A DNA stretch of 64,000 nucleotides from Drechmeria coniospora (Eukaryota > Ascomycota > Sordariomycetes > Hypocreales > Ophiocordycipitaceae). The stretch lies in contig NC_054391.1 in NCBI RefSeq assembly GCF_001625195.1, positions 6,087,157 through 6,151,156 of the forward strand, read 5' to 3'. Position 1 is the stretch's first letter. Each line of letters begins with the position of its first letter. Made by a program: the position numbers and the translations under genes. Positions 1 through 11,555 of the stretch are shown here, piece by piece. Under the pieces are notes generated by a model. The model had not been told where the DNA came from, ran no database searches, and saw nothing but the letters and a program-made list of their open reading frames with translations.

Positions 1-1287
1 CATGAACCGACTGTTGGTTTTCTGTTGCTCGCAGCATTGACGAACGGCACGAATCAGTTGACCGACGTCAACCGTTCGATGCCATACTTCCTTCAGATGA
101 GGCCGTGCTCATTGGAGCGCGCAGATGACGACATAAAACCAACATGGTGCAGGATGCATCCTGGACGGGTTTGCAGTATATATCGCATTGCACCTGCCTG
201 TCGAGGCGAAGCGAGGCGACGTTCGCTGCTTTGCAGCATAAAATGGTGGTTGCGAGGCAGCTTTATGCATTGCGTTTAGCGGGTAAAATGGTTACGGCTT
301 TTTGATTTGCTTGTTTGTTTGCGCTTGGTTGGTTTTCCTTCATTTTACTCCCTTTCCGCTCGGCTGGTCTGTCAGTCTGATCGACGGCCTCGCTGCTCCA
401 ACCCTGCTACCAGCGCGATTCGAGCACGGTGTCGATCGCAAATGGGCGGCTGTCGTTTCGTTCGAGATAGTAGACGTCTTGTTTTGTGGCAGGTCTTTGT
501 TAGAACGCAAAAGGTGCGAGGAACGACCGGCTTTGGGCGTCATCGGGCTTATGACGACACTCTGTTACCGGCATTGTGCGAGCGTGGTGGGACTTTCTCA
601 TGGACGCATTGTTTTTTCTCATGTTTTTGACGATGCACGCATCGTATTTTCTCGGCGGCAATAGCACTTGGCTTCCCGGCGTTTTGCTTCGGATTTCGTT
701 TGGCATCGAGGAGGCGTGGAAAAAGTTGTGAAGAAGGTGACGAAGCCGATGGGACGGGCGAGCATGAATTAGGTTATCAGACGACGTGTTTGGATCGCGG
801 TTGACTTTGGGCTTGGCTGGGTGCGAGTTCATCCTAACACCTTGGTAGTTTTTTCTTCATGCTGCTTAAATCATACATTATTTCGCCGAGTATGCGAGTA
901 TTTATAGTAAATTCGCTTCCTGAGGAACTTGCTCTGTCACCCAATTGACGAATCGATGATGCATGCTGTGTCCGTACCATGCTCGCAGTTCAGAGGACTT
1001 ACATGTCGGAGTATGGAATGTGGAATGTAGTATTAAACTTGGAGTGCCATGGCCGGCCGTATGGGGTGTACGGAGGCACATGTGTCGGCTAATTGCCGGC
1101 AAATTAAGTCATACGCCATCTCACAAGCCAATAGGGTAGGGTAGTTTATCGCTGCTGGCAGGCAGCTCTGGAGGAATCAATTGACTACCACCACCTACAC
1201 ATGTAATTGCAGTATTCCTCTATTGCCTCTCCCCAACACCAGCCTCTCTACCCCTCCCATTCCACAACAGTAAGAGTATTAGAGGCC
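1..1287. other. Intergenic, no gene seen
   Basis: No reading frame in this stretch resembles a known protein or shows a credible exon chain. The last 100 bases before the first gene are rich in C and T, as in many fungal core promoters and leaders, so the promoter of the Fyv6-like gene is probably here. The left edge could hold the untranslated end of a gene outside the window. Confidence 0.6.
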
Positions 1288-2179
1288 ATGTCCAACCGGT
1301 TCGTGTCGGGTGGGACGATAGGTTTCGGCGGCGAAAGCTCCGAAAGTGATGCCGCTGCTGCACAAACCCAGCAAGAGCCATTGCAGCCTTTGGCGAGAAA
1401 CGCGGAATGGGAGGCGGTACAGAAGGAGCTCGAGGCGGAGAGGAAGCACCGCGAGCAGGCGAGATTAAAGGCCTCGACAGAGGGCGAGAAGTCGCTGTAT
1501 GACATCCTGCAAGCTAACAAAGGTTGGTTCACGATTCTGTCCCTTTGCCCGATCATGCTATTGTGATGCCATTTCTGGGCCGAGTTTTCTGCTACGAGCT
1601 TTCCCGTGGGCAAGGGGAATTTTGGGGGGACTGTCGAGGTGGCGATGCGAATTGCGCATGCAGGGGAGTGTGATTGCTGATACGCCAAGGGAACGCGTAG
1701 CCGCGAAACAGGCCGAGTATGAAGAGAAGAATAAGATCAAGAACCAGTTCCGCGCGCTGGACGATGACGAGATCAGCTTCCTCGACGATGTCCGGGTGCG
1801 GAGGAAGAAGGAAGAAGATGCCGTCCGGCAGGAGACAGAGGAGGGGCTGAAAGCGTTTCGCGCGCAGCAGCAGGGCGACCACGCACTGCCGCCGCTGGAC
1901 GACTTGGCCGATGAGGAGTGGGGGGTCGGTAGGAAGAGGCGCAGGCCGGCGGCGGCAGGGTCAGGGAGGCAAGGTGACGGCACCATCAAGGCGGCGAGGA
2001 GGAAGCTGAGTGGGGGTGCCGATGCGGATGGGAAGGCCGAGAAGGCGAGCGTCAAGGTCGTGGCCGAGAAAGTGGAATGCAAGCCGGACGCGGCGTCAGA
2101 TGAAGGGATTACGTCGGTGTCCACGAGGAAGGCATCGACAACACTGGTGGACTACGGCTCAGACAGCGACGGTGATTGA
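1288..2179 (+). CDS. Fyv6/NIP30 (FAM192A) domain protein, spliceosome-associated type
   Basis: Two exons, 1288-1522 and 1701-2179, give a 237-residue protein. The 178-bp intron ends in GCGTAG with a GCTGAT branch-like site about 25 bases upstream. Joining rebuilds the family hallmark: ILQANKAAKQAEYEEKN followed by NQFRALDDDEISFLDDV at roughly residues 73-110, then a charged helical stretch. The rest is a low-complexity basic/acidic region with a KRRRP nuclear-signal-like patch, ending in LVDYGSDSDGD, an acidic serine-rich tail of the kind found in this family. Yeast Fyv6 acts at the second step of pre-mRNA splicing; the animal homologue binds the proteasome activator PA28-gamma. Which role applies here cannot be told from sequence. 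The start is the first in-frame ATG. The gene lies tail to tail with TIM54, 160 bp apart. Confidence 0.88.
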
Positions 2180-2280
2180 ACATGCTGCATGAGAATTGGT
2201 ACTTTTTGCTGGTATGTAGTGACCTCCACGGTGGCCCAAACACGCTCTCCCACCTCTTAGACAGTTCTCGTCGGACGAAA

Positions 2281-2291
2281 GGGGGGGGGGG
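2281..2291 (+). repeat. G11 homopolymer between convergent gene ends
   Basis: Run of eleven G in the 160-bp spacer between the stop codons of the Fyv6-like gene and TIM54. Length could be variable or a sequencing artefact. Confidence 0.8.
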
Positions 2292-2339
2292 ATAGGCTAT
2301 AATACAGACGAACTCCGAATTGTGCTTCGCACGCAGCAT

Positions 2340-3710
2340 TCAGTCGTCATCAAGGCTGCCGATGTTCGGCCCCTTGGGTTTGCTCTCGAACGCGCCCGCA
2401 CCCCACCGCCAGAGACCCCTAAAGCTGCCCTTGATCCAACCTTCGATCTCCTCCTCGGGCACGATGATCCCGGCCGCCCTCTCCTCGTCCTCGGGACGCA
2501 TCTGAAAGCGGCGCATGCGCTCAACGATGCGGGCGTCGAGCACCATAGGCGACGTCCAAATCTTTTCCTTAGCCGGCTCGGCGGGTGTGTCACCCTCGGC
2601 AGTGGGCTCGTCCTTCCAAACGCTCTTGGGCCAGTCGTTCTCCTCAGGCTCGTGGACGAGATGCTGCTCGAACTGGCCGTCGGCCTCACGCCACTCGCGC
2701 GACGCGGCAAAGCAGGCGGCGGCGACCTCGCGTCCGATGTCATCCGCGAGTTTCCGGCGGTTCAAGAAGCGACCGAGGCGGACGAATGTGTGCCTGAAAC
2801 CCAGGCGGTGGGGGAAGGGTATGGGAGTCGACGGGGAGAACTCGACGGGTATGTGGATGGGCAGGCTCGCGGAGGGGTAGTCCTCAGGTGCGTTGTGCGG
2901 CCGGGGTTGTGGTGGTCGCGCGGGCTTGACATCTTTCACCTCCTCCTTCGCCTCCTCCTTCACCGCCTTCTCGCCAGTTGCCTCGTTCGAGGCCGCGTCC
3001 TCTCCTGTCGCCGGTTTCGTCTCAACCATCGGTTCCGGCTGCGGCGGAGCGTCCGGCGGAGCGTCCAGCGGTCCCAGCCAGCCCTCGTGCAGGCCGCGGA
3101 TGTACTCCTTCCAGGTGTGCCGTCCGATGACGACATCGCCCTTCATCCCCTCGTACTCGGGGACACCCATTCTTTTCCTCAAGTCCTCAACAATGCTGTC
3201 GTCCGTCTTGGGAATTTCTTCCCCAGGACGCTCCTCCACCCATCTTGATCTCCTGATCTTCTCGGCGACGGCGGCCCTGACATCGCCCTGCTGACGTCCC
3301 TGAACGAACTCCCAGTCGAGGCCCGAAGCCGACAGGACAGGCTTCACATATTCGATGAAGTGGTCTTGGGCCGCGCGCAGGCCATCGCCAGGGGGCGACT
3401 CGAGGTATATCGTCAGCTTTCGGGGTAGCTGGTTCGGCTTGTGGATGAGCTCGCGGGAGAGGGGCTCGACAGCGCGGCGCCACTTGGCCGTCGCTCTCTT
3501 CTTTTCGCGCTTGTCGTATATTATGGCCGAGGTGAAGGTGCCGGTGATGGCCCAGAAGATCATCCAGTTGCGCGAGGGCAGCTTGCGCGGGAGGTTGGGA
3601 AGGCCGAGCATGCGAAGAGCCGGGTTCTGCGCCTTGGGTTTAGGCGTTTGCGTCGCGGCGGCCGCTCCGGTGCCAGATGTCGGCTTCGCCTCGGAGGGTG
3701 AGTCAGCCAT
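2340..3710 (-). CDS. TIM54: Mitochondrial inner-membrane import translocase subunit Tim54
   Basis: Intronless, 456 residues. Tim54 belongs to the TIM22 complex, which inserts carrier proteins and Tim23/Tim17-type proteins into the mitochondrial inner membrane. It has a proline/alanine-rich N-terminus, then LPSRNWMIFWAITGTFTSA at about residues 45-62, which is the single membrane span, followed by the basic YDKREKKRATAKWRR matrix/intermembrane boundary. The conserved soluble part contains LTIYLESPPGDGLRAA, DHFIEYVKPVLSASGLDWE and GDVVIGRHTWKEYIRGLHEG blocks typical of fungal Tim54. A proline/glutamate/lysine-rich linker (about residues 210-260) separates this from the conserved C-terminal RFQMRPEDEERA region. 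The ATG at 3710 was preferred because the frame upstream (7 codons) has no ATG. The long frame on the opposite strand is a shadow. Confidence 0.95.
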   Translation of the reverse strand: MADSPSEAKPTSGTGAAAATQTPKPKAQNPALRMLGLPNLPRKLPSRNWMIFWAITGTFTSAIIYDKREKKRATAKWRRAVEPLSRELIHKPNQLPRKLTIYLESPPGDGLRAAQDHFIEYVKPVLSASGLDWEFVQGRQQGDVRAAVAEKIRRSRWVEERPGEEIPKTDDSIVEDLRKRMGVPEYEGMKGDVVIGRHTWKEYIRGLHEGWLGPLDAPPDAPPQPEPMVETKPATGEDAASNEATGEKAVKEEAKEEVKDVKPARPPQPRPHNAPEDYPSASLPIHIPVEFSPSTPIPFPHRLGFRHTFVRLGRFLNRRKLADDIGREVAAACFAASREWREADGQFEQHLVHEPEENDWPKSVWKDEPTAEGDTPAEPAKEKIWTSPMVLDARIVERMRRFQMRPEDEERAAGIIVPEEEIEGWIKGSFRGLWRWGAGAFESKPKGPNIGSLDDD

Positions 3711-5302
3711 GGTTCGGAGCCGTTGGCACACTCGGCGCTGCCTCGGGGGTCGGAGGAAGGGGTCGGCAAAATGCCGTAGATGGTCGTCTACGAAGGTGTA
3801 AGTGCTGTGCTGCGCAGTGCTGTAGCTGGATGATGTCTAGAAAACCGGTGGGTCAAGAACTAAAAAAAAAAAGGCGGCAGGCGATGGGCCGCCGGAATGG
3901 AAAAACCGTACCCGTTGCCAAGAGCCGACCACACAAATGATATTAGTTCAAGTACTTACTTGTTCAGTTACGATCAAGTATACTAATAGTAGCCATCCAT
4001 GACAGTGCTTGGCTCTGGAAGCAAAGCGATTATAACTCGCAAAGGGACCAAAGTAGGTACTTGCCGTCTTGCTTGCCGGACTGGACTGAGGATTCCGGGG
4101 GAGCCGAGTGTACGAGTTTCCGTGTATTCGGAGAGCGCTCCGGACGCGTAGCAATAGCCAGTGGATTCATTGCCGATGCGGCCAATTGCGGCGTTGTCGA
4201 GGTAGATCTGCGATGCGTTCTTGCTTACGCATACAGTGCTCATATAACAGCCAACTTCTTGAGAATAATGCCTTGCTTTTTCGGGCCTCGAAAAACCTCG
4301 AGCGAGGACTCAATCGCCGGCTGATGGGCGTAGGATACAGTCTGGTGCATGCATACCTACCTGGTCTTGCCCATCTCACCAGGCGTGTTCGGTCGCGCCT
4401 CCGAGGCCAAACAAACGCATCGTGCATGGTGAAAAGGGATCGTCTCGGCCGTACCGAAAGAAACTGGCCTTTTGTAGCACAAAGAGACATACAGATAGTA
4501 CGACTAATCGTAAGTTGCCGTCGGGCGCTTGGAACTGCACGCCTCCCAACTGATAACTGGTGGTCTGTACAATGCATGCTCATACTGATAGGGAGAGGAA
4601 CTGCATAGGTAGGTTCCACACGCATATGCTAGTAAAATATGATGCACCTACGAGATAGAGTAACGCGCACTTGATACATGGACTCCGGATGGAAATGCCA
4701 GACGAGGCAACTAGACGTGTACTGTAGTTGTATGAATAATACCAAGAATTAATATTAATTGCTTGTACAAGTTGAACCGGTACTTCCGAGTCGCGTACTT
4801 GAGTACAGTAGGTGTACTCCGCTCCGTACATAGGAAAGCTTCCATATGTGGTCTAGCGCGACCCCCCCACCTTCGACTCCTGACCGCCCTCGCCAACCAG
4901 CTGCTCTCCTCCTGCTCTCCCCAACCTCCATCTCCTGTCCATCGGAGCAACCCGTCGGCAAGCTGCAACGTTCCCTTCTCCGAATACACCTGCCAGGGCC
5001 AGCCGGGCGGCAAAGCACATACCTGGCTTGAACTCGCCTTCTCCTTCGCTTCGGATCAGCGTCCCGAACGCTCTACCGGTCGGCCCCTACCCCTGGAGTC
5101 CTCGGGGTGCCCTCCTCCGTCTTCCCCCCTGTCACCGTTTCGTTCCCCCTGCTCGCTACCGCCTCTCGCTGCTGGAGCCAGACAAAAAGTCGCTCTGGAC
5201 TGAAACACCGTTGCCCTCGACAGCCTCGCAGCTGCTCCTTCGCCCCCGCAGCCCCTTTGCACGCCCTCGTCACCTCGTCGTTCACCACGGCCGACGATCA
5301 AA
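3711..5302. promoter_or_regulatory. Divergent TIM54 / COT1 intergenic region with ATG-free COT1 leader
   Basis: 1.6 kb between two divergently transcribed genes. No gene recognised. About 4738-4835 holds a GTAC-rich island. From about 4850 to the COT1 start the sequence is C/T-rich and I find no ATG on the plus strand, which fits a long 5' untranslated leader. An A11 run (about 3863-3873) lies close to TIM54. Confidence 0.6.
4738..4835. repeat. GTAC-rich island
   Basis: Several GTAC tetramers within about 100 bp, including AAGTTGAACCGGTACTT, GAGTACAGTAG and CCGTACATAG contexts. It belongs to the window-wide family described in the findings and lies about 470 bp upstream of the COT1 start. 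Confidence 0.6.
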
Positions 5303-7430
<2,128 letters not shown>

Positions 7431-8165
7431 ATGGACGGGATGTATGGGAAGCTCGCATCTTTGTCCGGAGCGCTGGCTCGCACTGCATTCCCCGGAGGGT
7501 TGCTCTGGGAGCGACCATGTCTGACAAGAAAAGGCAAATGGAAAGTCATCGTCACGAGCATCGAGGCCGAGCACCAGATTTCGAGGTGCCCTCGCCTGCT
7601 CATACGTGCGTGGCTGGGGTGGATCGGGGCAGATGCTTTGACTGGGTCGGATGATTTCGGCAACAGTGGTTTACTTAGCCATGCCTTTTGACAGGGCATG
7701 CACGCATGATGCTGACATCAGACTAGCCATTCTTTGCTGGCCGCATGGCAAGCCAGTCGGTCTGCGGGGTCGCGGCTGGAAAAGGCCCCCGATTCCAGTT
7801 GACCTGGTATAAGTCATGATGATGCTTAGTTTGCCTGTCCTTTCTTCTCCTCTACTGTCCTGTCTGTCCTATGATTGCGCCGATCATGCCTCCGATATAC
7901 GCCAAACGCCCGAGCCCATGCCCATGCCACACCGGTGCCAGCACTTGTGCGTGGGTGTTTGTGCGGCGAGCTGCTACTTCTAGTTCGCTCAAGCACTATG
8001 CTACATACCGTAACGCAGTGGAGCTTGATTCCGTGATGAATTCGCAATCGAGGGGCGGCTTGCCGTGATGGGCGTCCATCATTCATACCGGTGCCCGCGA
8101 CGGCTCGCGGTATGATGTATCCGGCTGTTGCGTGGATGTAATGCGACCGCTGCACCGGCAACTTC
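7431..8165. other. Tail-to-tail intergenic region, no gene seen
   Basis: Separates the stop codons of COT1 (+) and the SF3a66 gene (-). It should contain both 3' untranslated regions and polyadenylation sites. No reading frame here resembles a protein family, and no repeat was noticed. Confidence 0.6.
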
Positions 8166-8885
8166 TCATTTTCTGCTCGAAAGTCCGGGGGCGGCGTTGA
8201 AGCGCTCCTCACGCTCTGTCATGAATATGACCTGAATCCAAAACTCCTTGCCGTCGGGGTCCCAGAAGCTAAATTGGCGGTCCTCGCGCTTGTCGAGCTC
8301 GCGGGCGGGGATCTTGAAACCGACCGTCTCGTAGGGCTCGGCAGAGACGACGACATACTGAAAATTCTTGTCCGGCTCCTCGACGCGTTGGGTGAAGGCG
8401 TTCATGACCTGCCACCTAGGGGTGACGTCGGGCGTGGCGTCGGGGTACTGCAGCTGGAAGAGCAGACCCTGCTGGCGGGAGACGGTGTCGCGGATCTTGG
8501 TGATCTTGTAGCCGGGACGTCCAATCTTGACGATGTTGCGGCGGGGACCGGTGAGACCAGCGGCGACGCCGACGGGCAGACCAGTGGCAGGGTCGATGTT
8601 GTGCTTGCCCTCCTTTTGCTCGCGTGCGGCACGGCGAGCGAGGTTGGTCTGGTGCTTCTTGCCCTGGGTGTGGGCGAGGTAGGAGCCGTCATTCTGGTGG
8701 ACGGTGAGGCAGAGGCGGCACTCGAAGGATCCGACATGGTTCTTGAAGAAGTAAGGATCCTTGTCGAGGTCGATGGTCTCAAGGGCGAGCTTGCGAAGCC
8801 GCTCGCGGCGGTCCGCGTTGGTTGCTGAGTGGGAGGCGACGCCGCCACCGCCAAACTTGGAGCCGGCACGGTTCTGGTAATCCAT
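8166..8885 (-). CDS. prp11: Splicing factor 3a subunit 2 (SF3a66 / Prp11)
   Basis: Intronless, 239 residues. It is a component of the SF3a complex of the U2 snRNP, needed for pre-spliceosome assembly at the branch site. The N-terminus MDYQNRAGSKFGGGGVAS is the family signature. A matrin-type C2H2 zinc finger follows, with C56 and C59 (ECRLC) and H72 and H78 (AHTQGKKH). The conserved IGRPGYKITKIRD and LLFQLQYPDATPDVTPRWQVMNAFTQRVE blocks lie in the C-terminal half, which ends with FSFWDPDGKEFWIQVIFMTE. Animal SF3A2 carries a long proline-rich tail that is absent here, as expected for fungi. It is divergent from NUG1, with 674 bp between starts. Confidence 0.96.
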   Translation of the reverse strand: MDYQNRAGSKFGGGGVASHSATNADRRERLRKLALETIDLDKDPYFFKNHVGSFECRLCLTVHQNDGSYLAHTQGKKHQTNLARRAAREQKEGKHNIDPATGLPVGVAAGLTGPRRNIVKIGRPGYKITKIRDTVSRQQGLLFQLQYPDATPDVTPRWQVMNAFTQRVEEPDKNFQYVVVSAEPYETVGFKIPARELDKREDRQFSFWDPDGKEFWIQVIFMTEREERFNAAPGLSSRK

Positions 8886-9559
8886 GGCTGCGTGCTGGCG
8901 TTGGATTACGGCCGATCAGAGTGTGTCAGAGGCAGGGGAGGTGTCTGGTGCCGCAGAGGCTGGGAAAAGTCGACGGCAAGTTCGTGCAGTCGACGATTAG
9001 GAAACTGTTGGTTGGCAGGTTGAAAATATATGGAGACGGACGTATCTATGGAGTATTACTGTACGGAGACTAGTGGTTCGGCGCAACTTACAGCACATAA
9101 GCACTCCGTACACTGCTAAGTACAACTACTGTACTTGAGGATGCTCACATACTTAAGTACAAGTACAAGTACCTACTGGAATATTTATGGAATTAGGCAA
9201 GTACTTACATACATGGCACAAATGTAATACTCCGTACTCCGTACAAATACTTACAGTACAGGCGCATGTAAGTACCATGGCGGGTACATGTACTTGCAAT
9301 TAAGTACAAGTAATTCCTGTATATTGTGTATTGAAGGTAATAATACTTTGAACCCGCTCAACTAGCCGATTCTTTAGTCTCTGCTCCGCACATAATACTT
9401 AAGTACAACCATGGAGTGCGGAAAGAAAAGCGGTGTGTGACTGAGGCGGCAGAATTTGCAACCCACCTCAATTTTTATTACAAAACCTCGCTCCCAGCGT
9501 TGGCGGCGAGGTTGCAACCACCAGGATCAGGATAGCATTGTTGATTGAACTTGGTCACA
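8886..9559. promoter_or_regulatory. Divergent SF3a66 / NUG1 promoter region with GTAC island
   Basis: Shared upstream region of two essential RNA-related genes. Its middle is occupied by the dense GTAC island listed separately. The outer 150-200 bp on each side look like ordinary sequence. Confidence 0.55.
9061..9404. repeat. GTAC-rich island
   Basis: I count sixteen GTAC tetramers in about 344 bp, against 1.3 expected by chance for equal base use. They include AAGTACAAGTACAAGTACC (near 9157), TACTCCGTACTCCGTAC (near 9229) and GGGTACATGTACTTG (near 9283). It lies between the SF3a66 and NUG1 starts, nearer NUG1. Confidence 0.85.
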
Positions 9560-11266
9560 ATGGCGGGTTCTATTAACAAACCAAAGAGTGAGTGACTTAT
9601 CTCCATCCACAACCATATTCTGTCGTTCTCACAAAAGCCAGAACCCAAGTCGAAGCGTGGTACCAGCCGCCTTCGCCACAAGATTGAGAAGAAATCCGCA
9701 AGCAAGCAACGGAAGCTGCGAAAGCTCGGAAAGCAGAATCCAGAATGGCGCTCCAAATTGAAGAAGGACCCCGGCATCCCGAATCTGTTTCCGCTCAAGG
9801 GGAAGATGCTTGAGGAAGTCGAGGAGAAGCGGATGAGGCGAGCCGCCGAGGCAGAGAGAAAGAAGGAGATGATCAAGGCCGCCAGGACCGATGCTCCGCA
9901 AGGGGCCGAGGACGCCATGGATGACGAGGATGTGGGCGGTGATGAGAGTGAGGACGTGGAGGATGAGGAAGATGACGAGATGGACGATGACGACGCGGAT
10001 GAGTCGAACCCGATGGCCGCCTTAATTGCGAGCGCCAGAGCAGCAGCGGCAAAGTACGACAGAGAACTGGCCGACAGTGACGCCATGGACGAAGACGACA
10101 GCGACGGATCGGATGACGGTCACGTGGACGAGGTCTCGGTCGGTCAGGCTTCCTCGAGAAAGACATACGACAAGGTTTTCAAGCAAGTCGTCGAGCAGGC
10201 CGATGTAGTCCTCTACGTCTTGGACGCACGCGACCCCGAAGGAACCCGCTCGCGTGAAGTCGAGCGTAGCATCATGGCAGCCGCCGCCGGTGGCAAGCGA
10301 CTCATCCTGGTCCTCAACAAGGTCGATCTGATCCCTCCCAAGGTCCTGCGCGATTGGCTCATCTACCTGCGGCGCTACTTCCCGACCCTGCCTCTGCGTG
10401 CCTCTGGCGCCGCTCCCAACGCACACACCTTCAATCACCGGGACCTGACGCAGCAGAGCACGTCGGCGACGCTATTCAAGGCGCTCAAGAGCTTCGCCGC
10501 CAGTCGCCAGCTGAAGCGAGCGGTGAGCGTCGGCGTCATTGGCTATCCTAACGTCGGCAAGTCCTCCGTCATCAACGCGCTTCTCGGGAGGCTCAGCGGG
10601 AAGGGTGGGGGCTCCTCCAAGGCGTGCCCTGCTGGTGCCGAGGCTGGTGTCACAAAGAGCATCCGGGCCGTCAAGATTGACAGCAAGCTCACACTTCTCG
10701 ACTCCCCCGGTGTCGTCTTCCCTTCGTCGTCCTCCATCCAGTCTGGTGGTCTCGTTTCCCTCAAGAACGCAACCGAGGCACACGCCCACCTCGTCCTCTT
10801 GAACGCCGTCCCACCCAAGCAGATCGACGATCCCATTCCGGCCGTCAGCCTCCTGATACGCCGCCTATCCACCACCCCCGAGCTCCTCCAGAAACTGACC
10901 GACGTCTATGACATTCCCGCCCTACTCCCCAGCGGCGCCGGTGGGGACATCACCACCGACTTCCTTGTCCAGGTTGCTCGCAAGCGTGGCCGCCTCGGGC
11001 GCGGTGGTGTCCCGAACCTTGGCGCCGCCGCCATGACCATCGTAACTGACTGGCGCGACGGGCGTATCCAGGGCTGGGTTGAGCCGCCCGTCCTGGCCGT
11101 CGCCTCTGCGGGCACTGCCCCCACCAAGGCCAGCAGGAATGTTGGCGAGGAGGCTGTCATGCCTGATCAGAAAGAGATTGTTACGGAGTGGGCTGCTGAG
11201 TTCAAGCTCGAGGGACTTTGGGGAGACGATGGGGATATCGACAATGTTGACGCCATGGAGCAATGA
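9560..11266 (+). CDS. NUG1: Nucleolar GTPase Nug1 (nucleostemin/GNL3 family)
   Basis: Two exons, 9560-9587 and 9642-11266, 550 residues; the 54-bp intron follows a 28-nt first coding exon. Nug1 is a GTPase needed for 60S pre-ribosome maturation and export. The joined N-terminus MAGSINKPKKPKSKRGTSR is the basic nucleolar region, followed by the family block KKDPGIPNLFPLKGKMLEE (about 49-67). A strongly acidic insert lies at about 103-131. The GTPase motifs are circularly permuted as in the YlqF/YawG group: DARDPEG (about 205), then G4 NKVD (235-238), then G1 GYPNVGKS (320-327), then G3 DSPG (393-396). An alternative acceptor AG at 9637 exists, but only the AG at 9641 keeps frame with this donor. 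It is tail to tail with DIS3 (289 bp). Confidence 0.95.
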
Positions 11267-11555
11267 ACAGCCTTGATCAGCGGCGGCCGACGGGCGCCTG
11301 GGTGGGATGATTTTGTACACACACACAAAAGTGTTTGCTTGGCGTTTATATGGGCTGGCCGAAACTAGACCTTGCATGGTGCTTCTTGCAGAAATCATGA
11401 TTCTCATACAATACATCTATGTATCCATCCATCTATGTCGCGTGTTCGTACCATTACCCAGCAGATCACTGTGACTGGAAGTCATGTTGTGTGCCGGACA
11501 TACATGGTTGTATATTTACTCGCACACATAGCAGAGCCACCCACCAGCTGGTTGG

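Noticed and set aside
2322..3248. 308-codon plus-strand frame
   Set aside because: Opposite-strand shadow of TIM54, whose minus-strand frame has clear family motifs.
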